Shown here piece by piece: positions 33,819 through 43,114 of a DNA stretch of 64,000 nt. The stretch is taken from NCBI RefSeq assembly GCF_024112395.2, contig NZ_CP078013.2, positions 3,100,001 to 3,164,000 of the forward strand. Direction: 5' to 3'. A program made the position numbers and the translations under genes. The notes under the pieces are model-generated. The model was not told the origin of the DNA. It was given only the letters and a program-made list of their open reading frames with translations, and did not search any database. The stretch is from Pseudomonas pergaminensis. Lineage in GTDB: Bacteria; Pseudomonadota; Gammaproteobacteria; Pseudomonadales; Pseudomonadaceae. Positions within the stretch are counted from its first letter, which is position 1; each line of letters opens with the position of its first letter.

Positions 33819-35748
33819 AACCACCTTCCGGGGCGACACGACATCTCTCATCTCCCAATGCACTGATAACAGAAGGAGCATTGGCGCTGGCGACCAGTAT
33901 CTGCAATCCAGCGGTTTCATCTGCCACCTTGCGCAGCTCCTGCAGTAAGCTTGCGAGATCGCTTTCGCTGGTTTCCTCTGCGCCGGGCGAATCGATGATC
34001 AGTAGCCCCGGATGGCGACCAACTCCGCACTCTTGACCGATGCGCAGCAGTGCGATGGCTGTGGCGATACGCAGCCTCAGTCGTTCGCCAGGCGTTAATT
34101 TGCTGAATGACGTTTTTTGGCCACCCTTGATAACGCTCATCCGCGATTCTGAGCTGAGTTGAATGTGTTCCAAGCCTAACGCTCCGAAAGCATTTCCCAG
34201 TCGAAGGATTTCTTGGTTGAGTTTTTCAAGGAGATCTCCTTTGCTGGCATCGAAGGCTAACTTGGCTTCATCGTGCGCGATGCTGACCAGCACTATGTCT
34301 TCTGGAGGTTGATGCCCGACAGGTGGAGTGTTGTGCTCCTGAAGTGCGCCTTCCAGACGTGCTATTACCAATTCCGCATCACGACGTTGTTGGAATGCGT
34401 TGCTTTTCGTAGCTGCGTCTAGCTCACCTTTTGCGCTCTTCAAATCTGTTTCGACTTTCTTGTGATTGAACTCCAGCTGTTTGAGCAACGACTTGGCATT
34501 GGTCAGGGCGTTGCTTGATAGAGCAAAGCGGTCGTTAGCTTCCTCAATTGCATCGCTGGGATCATCCGAATCCAGCATGATGGGCTCGGAGCAAAGAGAG
34601 CAGCTCTGATCTTCACCTTCACGGCGGATCCGCTCCTTGGGAACGGCTGTCTCACACCGGGGGCAACAGCTAGGTAACAGGCCATTGAAAAATGCTGTTG
34701 TGACCAGATTTTCTCGTAGGTTTCGTAGTGCACGCTCATCGGCGTCTGCGGTGCTCTGAAGGGCTGAAATTTCTATCGTCGCGTTTACGAGGCTTTGCTC
34801 AAGAGCAAGTGTCTGTGTGGATAGATCAGATATTTTGACGGAAAGTCTGTCCAGTGATTGCGCGGTGACCAACTCTGAACTGTTTGACTTAAGCACCTCA
34901 CGCGCGATCTTTAGATCGGAGGCGATTCTTTCCCGTGACAGGCTTGTACGGTCTGAGGTGGCAGCCGTGATGCGGCTGGCATGTTCGAGCTGTTGCTCCA
35001 GTTCTTTCTTCACGGTTGCCGCCTGCATGACGGTACTCGCCCATGGCAGGCCCACAAAAAGTTGGAGCATTCGTGCGGGAAGACCACCCATGACGACATC
35101 TCCCAACAGAACCTTGTGGTCACCGCCGAAATAGAGACCGCCGGAAAGAGCGGTCCATCCATGAGAGATGGTGATGCCGCCTTCATCATTCTTCTGTCTG
35201 GAGGGAATGGGGTCTAGATCGAAGGTGTTCATCATGAATCTGGACATCGCTGCAGCGAATCCCTCGTCGCTGCTGAACCGGTCGACCTCGTCGAATGCTC
35301 CATCCGGTCGGCACTTTATGAGTGCACCGTTTGGCTTCTTGTTAGTGACATCAAATTCTACGGCTTACTGCCGTTCATCCAGGTTGAAACTGACCCGAAC
35401 CCAGTCTAACCAACTGCGCACGTCGTCCTGCAGGCCCTTAGGCTCGCCGCGCAAACACCAAAGAATAATTTCTAGTACGCTGGACTTACCAACCAGGTTG
35501 GATTTCCCTGTGTTTCCGTGACTAGTAACCGCCCAGACGCCGGAGGAAAGGTCCGACCAACTGAAGTCAATCGGATCGGTCAGCTTCCCTTGCTTTTTCC
35601 CCCGGAATTTGACACTAGTGATAGTCAGAGTTGGCGTCGGGCGAGTGGCCCTGTCTGCGGAGATGCCTCGTCTATGCAACGAGGCTTCGGCCTGCTCAAC
35701 GGAGAGACCAGCACGGTTGGATACAGTTTCAAGCCAGCTCATGGTCAT
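33808..35748 (-). pseudogene. SMC/Rad50-like ATPase split by an in-frame TAA
   Basis: A single 647-codon frame interrupted at codon 128 by TAA (35365-35367). Before it lies the Walker A-like segment TSHGNTGKSNLVGKSSVLEI; after it a coiled coil, a zinc-hook-like pair CCPRCETAVP / CSLC near 360-385, the second coil, the ABC signature LTPGERLRLRIATAIALL near 550 and Walker B GLLIIDSPGAEE near 583. The protein sequence continues normally across the stop (…NLDERQ-stop-AVEFDVTNKK…). Layout resembles the DUF3732-type ATPases of ABC-three-component systems. Without readthrough the ATPase would be inactive. Confidence 0.7.
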
Positions 35749-36422
35749 GCGGTTTGTCCCTGCATAATTTCGTTCAAGCGATTGCGAACACGATCCGTTA
35801 TGGGCGCGATGATGTGCTTGAGTTCAGTGTCGGCGTACTCGGCTTGAAGGTACTGACGATCCTTCAGAGCTTTCCCCCCGGTATCGCCAGCGACTCTTGC
35901 AACGACCGTGGCTCGTTCCTTGTACCAAGAGATTTCTACAGCCTTTTCCGCCAAATCTGTCATCGCTTGCCGTCCCTGGGCGGTCAACAAATAGACATGT
36001 TCTCGAACATGCCCAGGGACACCCTGTCGGCGGATGCGTACGAGTCCTGCGGAACAGAGGATTGATAGCGCATTGTCCAGGGGTTCAAATGCGCCAAAGT
36101 GGTAGCGAATCATAGGTAGGCGACGAAGATCCGGTTCCCGCGAGTCGAGTATATTTTGGGCGAGATCTAGCAGGGATTGTTCGTTTGTGCTCTCGAACTC
36201 GATGAGCAATTCGTTCGCAAGGTAGTCAGGATTGCGCATCCAGAAATCTAATGCTTGCAATCGTGATTGCGCGCGTAGAATTGCTACTACGTCAGCTCCC
36301 CAAGCGTCATTGGTGACATTGGTGGAGGCGGCATCAATACAGGCGAGAAGGCGTACCGCACTTTGGCGATCGCTTGCTACTGGGAGTAAGCTCAAAATTT
36401 CACTTCCCCATGGTTTCTGCAC
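35745..36422 (-). CDS. winged-helix protein, first gene of the ABC-three-component-like operon
   Basis: 225 aa. The central part (LPMIRYHFGAFEPLDNALSI, LCSAGLVRIRRQGVPG, YLLTAQGRQAMTDLAEKA) fits a winged-helix domain such as the 'middle component' of ABC-three-component systems. Its stop overlaps the ATPase ATG by 4 bp, so the genes are coupled. The 265 bp between it and the relaxase stop hold no gene and should contain its promoter. Confidence 0.6.
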   Translation of the reverse strand: MQKPWGSEILSLLPVASDRQSAVRLLACIDAASTNVTNDAWGADVVAILRAQSRLQALDFWMRNPDYLANELLIEFESTNEQSLLDLAQNILDSREPDLRRLPMIRYHFGAFEPLDNALSILCSAGLVRIRRQGVPGHVREHVYLLTAQGRQAMTDLAEKAVEISWYKERATVVARVAGDTGGKALKDRQYLQAEYADTELKHIIAPITDRVRNRLNEIMQGQTA

Positions 36423-36687
36423 CCTTTGAAAGGTGCCTTGATGTGTGACTGAGCATGAGATTCCTTGCCTATGCTGAAAGTGACATTAAGGCACATTAAC
36501 ATCATTGGGCCGCCACTTGCGACGAGGGATCTTGGCGGCCTTGGTCACACAATAGGGGGAAGCGACACATTCGAGCGGTCGCCTAACTGAGACCAAGTCA
36601 GTGTAGCTTTGGAATGGGTTTGGCGCTGCTGAAGAGTGAAAGGCTGCGTTTGGCCGAAAGCGCACAACGCCGTGGTACCGCGGAAAT

Positions 36688-38412
36688 TTAATGTTCTACG
36701 ATTTTAAGAAAAGGGTTGTCGGGTGGTATCAATTCAAAAAAATGCTTCGGACTCTCAATCAAGTACCCCTTTAAGGTTGTTTTCTTCCTAGGGCCTTGCA
36801 CTTGGCATGTCCAGATATTTAAACCGTTGTCTCGCTTTTTGTGAACCTTCAGCTTCTCAAACTGCTTCTGCACCCAGCGCCATTCTTCAATTTCTAGATC
36901 GGCCCCCCGTGAGATACCAGGAAACTCCTGCGCGTAGCGTTGGAAGAGGCCAGGTGTGACCAGTAATACGCTGCCACTCACCGTGTGGATTTTGGCCTTG
37001 CTGTCATTGATGATCAGTGTGTGGCTCAGGATGCCTTCTTTGACCCAATTCAGGAAGACCTGGCCTGGGTTGTCCGAAGGCGGGCTTGATACTTCGAGGG
37101 CGCTTTCTGACGATGCGTCACTGACTTCCGACTCCTCCAACTCGAACATATCCAACAGTGTTCCGAGATAGTCGGCGTCCCCCATGAGCCCGGGATCTGG
37201 TTGCGACGGGATTTGACCTGATCCTTTACTGACAGCTTTGGGCGTCGGTGCTGATGTCTGAGCGTCAGTCGAGTGGTCATAAACTGCAACGCTCACCGTT
37301 CCGCTGAAAGTCTCGGGCCGGTCTTCGTTCCCCCAAATCAATGCGGGTTGGAGGCGCAGAAAAGTGAAACTCTGCTGCCAGTTGTCTTGCGCGACAAGCG
37401 CGGTCCAAATGGCTTTGCCGTCGGGTGTAGACTCAACCAATCCATGTGACTGCAGCTCGTCAAACACCGCGAGATTGGACGAGGGAATGCCCTCAATCGA
37501 TTGCGACAGCAGATAGGCTCGCAGCTTGTCGGTGACTGTCTTACTGACCAGCCACAGGGCGTCTTGAGTGAGCCATCCCGCGGCACCCGGCTGGTTGAGT
37601 TTCAACTCGTGCTGAACCAGATGACGCAGTCCGCTGATCAAATGATGTTGCAGCGAATGATTCGGCGCTTGCAGCGCCTTGCTCGGGTTGCCACCGATGT
37701 TCTGTGCGGTGGAAACGCGGTCGGCCTGCATCACCAACTCACCGAGCACTCCGGCACGTTCGTACTGACCTGCCAGGACATACAGCAGACTGGCCCACAG
37801 TGATGGAAATCCGCTGAGCCAGTCCATGATAGGTCTGTCGAGAATCTGGGTGTAGAGCAAGCCTGCGGCCGCGCCATGCAGGTGGTAGTCGCGCCCCTTG
37901 ACGTAGCGAAAACGGTAGGGCTGATTCAGGGGGCCCTGCCAAGGATGCCAGACACTACCGTCTTGGCGTTCGACCAACAGGTCCACGGCAATCTTGCCAA
38001 TGTCATGCAGCAGGGCGCCGTAGGCGATGCCAGCGGACCAAACGTCGGTCTGAGCGGCTTGGTCTTCGGGGGCGGCACCTGTGGGCAGCAGATACGACTG
38101 ACGCAGTTTCAGACTACAGGCGACCAGCTCCAGGCCATGGTCGAGCATGCCACCGAGATAAGCATGATGGTGCGTCTCACTGGCCGGGAGTTGTTGGACC
38201 AGCTCGATGTAGCGATGGATCGGATTTAAATAGAGCTGCCTGAACTGTTGATGGGAGAGGGCGGTGTACTGCCAAATGCGATCAAGCAACTGGCGGCGGT
38301 GCTCGGCTGCTAACAAGCTCTGGGGCGATTCGATGGGCAGGTAGCCTTCGGCGACGTTTACGGTGGGTGGCGGAGGAGGTTTTTGCCTTTTTTGGCGAAA
38401 CAGACTGAGCAT
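36688..38412 (-). CDS. traI: MobH-type ICE relaxase (TraI_2, TIGR03760)
   Basis: 574 aa. The N-terminal TraI_2 domain has the HD-like metal motifs HHHAYLGGMLDHGLEL and YGALLHDIGKIAVDLL, which in MobH relaxases nick oriT to start conjugative transfer. The C-terminal third is a second conserved part (VSGSVLLVTPGLFQRY and KQFEKLKVHKKRDNG) of ICE relaxases. It is the most distal transfer gene; candidate oriT should lie in flanking non-coding DNA, but none is recognisable here. Confidence 0.92.
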   Translation of the reverse strand: MLSLFRQKRQKPPPPPTVNVAEGYLPIESPQSLLAAEHRRQLLDRIWQYTALSHQQFRQLYLNPIHRYIELVQQLPASETHHHAYLGGMLDHGLELVACSLKLRQSYLLPTGAAPEDQAAQTDVWSAGIAYGALLHDIGKIAVDLLVERQDGSVWHPWQGPLNQPYRFRYVKGRDYHLHGAAAGLLYTQILDRPIMDWLSGFPSLWASLLYVLAGQYERAGVLGELVMQADRVSTAQNIGGNPSKALQAPNHSLQHHLISGLRHLVQHELKLNQPGAAGWLTQDALWLVSKTVTDKLRAYLLSQSIEGIPSSNLAVFDELQSHGLVESTPDGKAIWTALVAQDNWQQSFTFLRLQPALIWGNEDRPETFSGTVSVAVYDHSTDAQTSAPTPKAVSKGSGQIPSQPDPGLMGDADYLGTLLDMFELEESEVSDASSESALEVSSPPSDNPGQVFLNWVKEGILSHTLIINDSKAKIHTVSGSVLLVTPGLFQRYAQEFPGISRGADLEIEEWRWVQKQFEKLKVHKKRDNGLNIWTCQVQGPRKKTTLKGYLIESPKHFFELIPPDNPFLKIVEH

Positions 38413-38645
38413 CACGGCCTCCCGGGAAATGGCGGAATCAGTGGCCTTTTAGCCTTTTCGGGTAGGGCTCTTACCCTTGAATCCCCATTCCCCTTCCAAC
38501 CCTTGCCTATCCTTTTGGCGCGCTTCCGTTTGTGCGGCAATAGGAATATCGATTAATGCTGGTGCCGTTTTTTGCTGAGTACGCGTGCTGGCGCGAAAAA
38601 GGAAAGTGTCGGTACACTGCGGTGCGAATTTTATTGGGTCTTGCC

Positions 38646-38840
38646 ATGAACCTCACTGACGCCACGCTCGTGCTGCTGCTCGCAGCACGTATCCATGGAA
38701 CAGACGAAGCCGTCAGGGCCTCGGCGAAAAGCGTGGTCAAGAAGCTTCCGCGCAGCAAGCGTGATCTGATCTACAAGGTGATCGACAGCCGAAGTCCACT
38801 CGAACTGGTGGATTACCTGGCGGAGAATCTGGATACGTAA
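38646..38840 (+). CDS. 64-aa conserved ICE protein
   Basis: MNLTDATLVLLLAARIHGTD followed by KSVVKKLPRSKRDLIYKVID; small helical protein transcribed divergently from the relaxase gene. Start is the ATG at 38646; an upstream in-frame extension to 38556 lacks support. Similar small ORFs stand beside MobH relaxase genes of this ICE class. The divergent promoter region (38413-38645) may hold regulatory or transfer sites. Confidence 0.55.
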   Translation: MNLTDATLVLLLAARIHGTDEAVRASAKSVVKKLPRSKRDLIYKVIDSRSPLELVDYLAENLDT

Positions 38841-38921
38841 CGGCGTACTGCGGTTACGGGACTACATCATGTTCTTTGCGTCAGGGCTCCGCAGTGTGGG
38901 GATTTTTCTGGGCATAGAAAA

Positions 38922-38945
38922 AGGGTCCAACTCGTGTTGGACCCT
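38922..38945 (-). terminator. terminator behind the ArdC-like gene
   Basis: Perfect 10-bp stem AGGGTCCAAC / GTTGGACCCT with loop of four, followed on the minus strand by five T. It separates the ArdC-like gene from the relaxase region and could also act on the short plus-strand gene. Confidence 0.8.
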
Positions 38946-38974
38946 ATGAAGCGTTTGCAGCGATGAGGTGACGA

Positions 38975-39937
38975 TCAAGCTCCATCGTTCATGCGTCGCG
39001 AGTCATCCATTACCGTCTGCCTCAGTTGCTGCTCCAGGTTGAGCACATACTCCGAAGCGCATCGGGCCTGGCCACTGGCGCGGAAAATCGCGCGATTGTC
39101 AGCCTTGAGCAGGCCGAGCCAGGAGTCGATGTAGCCCTCGTGCCTCAGCTCTCCCTGAATGCCGGCATAAGCACATAAAAAAGCAGCACCCATTTCTGCG
39201 ATCAACTCTTCGAATGCATAGCCTGGCGAGCCGAATGGGCAAGGTGAGGTCACGCCATCACGCTGCAATCGAGAATGGTGTCCGGTCCAGTGCGTCAGCT
39301 CGTGAAGCGCGGTGGCGTAGTACCCACCTTGATCATGAAATTGCGCTTTTGTTGGCAGTTGGATGAGATCCCTGATCGGGTGGTAAAAAGCTTCGTCGGC
39401 AAATCGATGAATGATGTTTGCGCCCGAACGTAACAACAGATTTTCTGCAGCGCCATTGGGGAAGAAGGGATCGCTCGGCTCCGTCTCGAGCACGGTTTCG
39501 TTGAGCGTTTCGAGCCCTTCCGTTTGCTCGATGTTGAACAGAAGATGCGTCCTGAGAATGCCAAAGTGAGCGACCTTGGGCTGGCCGTTCTCATCCAGTA
39601 CGGGTTGGCCTGATTCGGTCTGTTCCTCGCGTTCCATCGGTTTGTAGAGCACTGCCAGGGTGCTGTGCTCACCCTTCCGGATGTGCCCGCCGGCTTTTTT
39701 GGCTTGATTGAAGGTCAACCAGCGATCTTGAGTGAACCCCTGCAACCTGGCCTCGGCCCAGAGCAACGGTAAATTGATGCCCGAATAGGGGCGCTGTGTG
39801 ATGGCGTTAATGGGGTAGGGTTGATGATGACGGACGTCAGCTAGGCCACTTGAGGACCAGGGTTTGATCCAGGGGGCTACGCCTTGGTCTAACGCGGTAA
39901 CGATCTTGTCAGTCACGTCTTGGTAGATATTGCGCAT
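38975..39937 (-). CDS. ArdC-like antirestriction protein (zincin-like)
   Basis: 320 aa from MRNIYQDVTDKIVTALDQGV. The N-terminal ssDNA-binding domain (APWIKPW, YSGINLPLLW, WLTFNQAKKAGGHIRKGEH) is followed by a metallopeptidase-like site ATALHELTHWTGH and the later Glu in FEELIAEMGAAFL. ArdC proteins protect incoming single-stranded conjugative DNA from restriction in the recipient. Common on this ICE class between the relaxase and TraG regions. Confidence 0.85.
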   Translation of the reverse strand: MRNIYQDVTDKIVTALDQGVAPWIKPWSSSGLADVRHHQPYPINAITQRPYSGINLPLLWAEARLQGFTQDRWLTFNQAKKAGGHIRKGEHSTLAVLYKPMEREEQTESGQPVLDENGQPKVAHFGILRTHLLFNIEQTEGLETLNETVLETEPSDPFFPNGAAENLLLRSGANIIHRFADEAFYHPIRDLIQLPTKAQFHDQGGYYATALHELTHWTGHHSRLQRDGVTSPCPFGSPGYAFEELIAEMGAAFLCAYAGIQGELRHEGYIDSWLGLLKADNRAIFRASGQARCASEYVLNLEQQLRQTVMDDSRRMNDGA

Positions 39938-40070
39938 GGCATTTTCCTCGGAGAAAACGGAGGAACGCCTTTCCCGTCGGGGAGGGTTCCCCGGTGGGTG
40001 TTGGTTGGATTGGATGCAGGACTGCGCGCAGTCTAAGTGTGGATCAGTGGTAGGGTCTGGCCATTTGCGG

Positions 40071-40400
40071 TCAGCGTTGCTGCTCTTCCGCAAGCGCTAT
40101 CAGTAGGGCGTTAGGTTGGTCTGCTGCCTGAAGCTGGCTGAGGCTTAGTCGCAGCAATGGTTCATGATCTGCATCACTCGCTGAGACGAACTTGGCTACC
40201 TCAAACACCACGTAGGGTGCGTTTGGATCGGCCAGGTAAGCTTCGAAGGCTGCGCGTACGACGTTGCTCAGCCTGTCGAGCTGCTGTTTTTCAGGATGAT
40301 TAGAACCATCGAGCAATATTGCCTGTTGCCACGCGTCTGGAGTGAACACAACGGGCAAGCGCAGAGTGTTCAGTGCTTCGCTTGTGAGTGAGTCGGACAT
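40071..40400 (-). CDS. conserved ICE hypothetical, 109 aa
   Basis: From MSDSLTSEALNTLRLPVVFT to ALAEEQQR. Start at 40400 is preceded by GGAGGTACGCC on the minus strand, a good ribosome site. Acidic soluble protein upstream of the ArdC-like gene and probably transcribed with it. No function known. About 450 bp of non-coding DNA separate it from the plus-strand DUF3742-like gene. Confidence 0.6.
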   Translation of the reverse strand: MSDSLTSEALNTLRLPVVFTPDAWQQAILLDGSNHPEKQQLDRLSNVVRAAFEAYLADPNAPYVVFEVAKFVSASDADHEPLLRLSLSQLQAADQPNALLIALAEEQQR

Positions 40401-40853
40401 GGCGTACCTCCGTTGATAGCGCGAAGAAACCTGTCCCATAGGGGAAAGAATTCCCCCGCAGTGGGTTGAAGAAAAGCAAGAGGGTTTGGGACGAGCCGAG
40501 CTCGAAATACGCTCGGGAGAGCAGTAGGCGTTCATCACCCGTGAAACGTGATCGTGCGAGCCACCGAACGCTAATCGCACTTGGGGGGGAACCATCACCG
40601 GAGTGACGTAGCTTTGAAGGCTCTGGCTACCTGGGAAGGTGCTGTCGATAACAGCGATCCGTATCCTCTATGTAGCTGGATGATATGGATGGGGCAACGG
40701 CCATAGAGGCGCGGGTGCACGAGCTGCGTCTTCTGTCTTCCAGTGAAGATTTTTCGGCTAGGTAAACTGATAAACGGTCAGGCACGGACGGTTTTCGGTA
40801 GTAGGCTATTACTCCTCTCTCAACCATGAAGACGCTCAGAAGAGGTCGAGACC

Positions 40854-41237
40854 ATGCCGACTCAAAACCGTGTTGAGGTTTCCCGCGTCCACCAATGGGC
40901 ATATACCTGTGGCATGTCGATAAAACGCGAGTATCGCAAGTTTAAAGCATTTGAATCCCGCACGGCGGAGCGTGCGGTGACGGCAGGTATGCCCGCAGGC
41001 AAGCTGCTTGTTCGCGGGAGTTTTTTAGTCTTCAAGTTGGCAGTTGCTGCAGGACTGCTTCTAGTTAGCTTATGGCTCACAGTGTCGGTGATAATCCTTA
41101 TCGCCTTGTGTTGGGCCATTGCGAATGGAACACCTATCAAACCTAAGGATGCTCTCCGTTACAAAGCATATGGCGATCCATATGGTGAGTATGAGTATGG
41201 TCGCGCCCCCGGTCAGCCTGATTTAAAAGACCTTTAG
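40854..41237 (+). CDS. DUF3742-like membrane protein
   Basis: 127 aa (or 107 from the ATG at 40914). A basic N-terminus (SIKREYRKFKAFESRTAE) precedes a hydrophobic region with two helices (FLVFKLAVAAGLLLVSLWLT and IILIALCWAIA) and a tail with YGDPYGEYEYG. DUF3742 proteins of this shape are encoded convergently to traG in this ICE class, exactly the arrangement here (17 bp apart). Confidence 0.65.
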   Translation: MPTQNRVEVSRVHQWAYTCGMSIKREYRKFKAFESRTAERAVTAGMPAGKLLVRGSFLVFKLAVAAGLLLVSLWLTVSVIILIALCWAIANGTPIKPKDALRYKAYGDPYGEYEYGRAPGQPDLKDL

Positions 41238-41253
41238 TCGAGCTCTTCACTCC

Positions 41254-42792
41254 CTACTTTAAGGCCTTTCCAGCAGACATCAGAGCTCCAGTGCCCCTTG
41301 CACCAGCGTCCTGCGCTTGAGCTGCTCCTTTGCTAAGCATGCCGTCGGCGATTGAGCCAACGCTATATCCTGCCCAGCTCATTGCAGCCAAAAACAACAT
41401 TGGAAGGACGACGAACATTGCCCCCATCACATACTCAATCACCTGTGCCGTGACGGTCCCATCCATGAAGCCAGATGTCGGCAGCGACAAGAGCACCTGA
41501 TTGGAGGCCGACACTTGGTTGTACAAAGTGTCGAGCATGCTGGAGTCGACCCAGCGGGCCAACTCCCACCAGAAGGTCAGCATGTGCAGCGTGAACAGCG
41601 CGAACGTCACCGTCATGACAGTCTTCAACTGGTAGGTACTGACCAGCAGGATCAGTGGCAAGCTGATGATGACACCCATGATCAGGAAAGCCTGCACCAT
41701 CGGCAGGGCGGCGCGTAGCGCATTCATTGCCGGAAAGTTGCTGAACGAACCAAGGGCTAGCCCAGTGTTGGTGGCTAAGTTGTTGAGCCCCTGATTGATC
41801 GACCCGCCGCGAGCACTGGAGCCGTAGTCCTGGTACACCTGTCCGGGCGACATGGACATCGATTGTTGGCGCGGGCTGACCAGCTCGCGCAGGGTGGCGT
41901 CCTCAATCTCGTTACTCGAACGGCCAGTCAACCAACCTTTCAGCTGAGTCAGCAGCGAAGGATCGACTTGCTCGATCAACCGTTCGCGCAATCCGACACC
42001 GCTGTCACTCCACCACTGTTTGCAAGTGGGGTAGCCCGCGCCATTCTCCAACCGTGGCAAGGAAATGTCTCGGGTTTCATCGTAGGGCCAACTGACCCGC
42101 GATGTCCGTGAGCGATCGGTGTCGTAATAGCCCGGAGTGTCGAGAAAATAGCTTGAGCCGATCCAGGACGCATCATGACTTTGCGCCTTGTCCAGCTGCG
42201 GACGATTGGTGAACAGCCGAGAGCGGGAATAGCCGTAGCAGTCGCGAGTAAAGTCAGCGACTTCCTGTAGCAGGACCTGACTGTCGATGCGGGAACTGTC
42301 GATCTCCATGCGCATCTGCCGGATATCCGGTGCGCAGGGAATGGAGGCGGTAGCCGCCGCGGTCACTCCTTTGTTTAAGGCATGCACCAGAAACCACCAG
42401 ACCGGCACGTTGGCCGAGCGTTCGCCGATGGTGTTGAAAGTGGTGCCCCAAGCGGTTTCCGCTGGCTTGGCCACACTGACACCGCAGCGTTGGCTCGCTG
42501 CGTCATCGAACGCCATTGACGTGAGGCTCAATGGAAAGACCGGCGCGCAGCCGAACAAGACGACGATGTAAGCCAGCCACAGCCGGTTCTCGATCCGCGG
42601 TACAGAGAGCAATCCCTTGTTGCCTTCATCCGCGCCTTGCTGACGGGCCGACAACCATTCTTGCAAGATGATTGCACCAAAGGGGGCGGCGAACAGGCCA
42701 GTATCGGACAGGACGTTCCAGATACCGTTGTTGATGATCCATGCCAGCAGGGAGAGGTAAAACTCCAGGTAGCTGCTGGTGCTCATGAGCAT
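41254..42792 (-). CDS. traG: TraG N-terminal-like conjugation membrane protein
   Basis: 512 aa, polytopic: hydrophobic segments near the N-terminus (LSLLAWIINNGIWNVLS, LAYIVVLFGCAPVFPLSL) and C-terminus (PMVQAFLIMGVIISLPLILL, LFTLHMLTFWWELARW, YVMGAMFVVLPMLFLAAM). Matches the TraG_N inner-membrane protein of ICE type IV secretion, implicated in mating-pair stabilisation. Two adjacent ATGs (42792, 42786) are possible starts. It follows a small membrane protein gene by ~10 bp. Confidence 0.9.
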   Translation of the reverse strand: MLMSTSSYLEFYLSLLAWIINNGIWNVLSDTGLFAAPFGAIILQEWLSARQQGADEGNKGLLSVPRIENRLWLAYIVVLFGCAPVFPLSLTSMAFDDAASQRCGVSVAKPAETAWGTTFNTIGERSANVPVWWFLVHALNKGVTAAATASIPCAPDIRQMRMEIDSSRIDSQVLLQEVADFTRDCYGYSRSRLFTNRPQLDKAQSHDASWIGSSYFLDTPGYYDTDRSRTSRVSWPYDETRDISLPRLENGAGYPTCKQWWSDSGVGLRERLIEQVDPSLLTQLKGWLTGRSSNEIEDATLRELVSPRQQSMSMSPGQVYQDYGSSARGGSINQGLNNLATNTGLALGSFSNFPAMNALRAALPMVQAFLIMGVIISLPLILLVSTYQLKTVMTVTFALFTLHMLTFWWELARWVDSSMLDTLYNQVSASNQVLLSLPTSGFMDGTVTAQVIEYVMGAMFVVLPMLFLAAMSWAGYSVGSIADGMLSKGAAQAQDAGARGTGALMSAGKALK

Positions 42793-42802
42793 AGTGATGA
42801 CC

Positions 42803-43111
42803 TCACAATCGGGTGAGCTCGAAGCAGATAGAAAGCACGAGTCCCAATACTCCGATGCGTTTCACACGCTGTTGATCTTGTGGTCGATTTCGGTAGCGCC
42901 TTAGCAGGTCCCACCAGAGTGCTAAGAGGACGCCGTAGAGCAGGGCACGCCACCACCGCAGGTGAGGCCGTATCGATTCCAAGGCTTGCTGCCAGATCTC
43001 GAAACTGCCCAGCGCAGTGCGGCCGATCCAGGCGACCAGTGCGGCGGTCAGGACCATCACCGTGGCAATTCCCAGACCTGAAAGCAAAGTGAATAGCTGC
43101 GGGCGTTTCAT
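42803..43111 (-). CDS. small ICE membrane protein
   Basis: 102 aa with three hydrophobic stretches (LLSGLGIATVMVLTAALVAW, WWRALLYGVLLALWWDLLRR, IGVLGLVLSICFEL). Sits between TIGR03755 and TraG genes with only 3 bp to the upstream stop, so it is part of the transfer operon. No individual function known; such small membrane proteins are a regular component of this module. Confidence 0.75.
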   Translation of the reverse strand: MKRPQLFTLLSGLGIATVMVLTAALVAWIGRTALGSFEIWQQALESIRPHLRWWRALLYGVLLALWWDLLRRYRNRPQDQQRVKRIGVLGLVLSICFELTRL

Positions 43112-43114
43112 GGC

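Noticed and set aside
19239..35367. Recoded stops (selenocysteine or pyrrolysine) in the two split genes
   Set aside because: Both are TAA, not TGA or TAG, and the families do not use these residues at those positions.
40627..40902. 91-codon minus-strand frame
   Set aside because: Overlaps the DUF3742-like gene, no family pattern, poor start.
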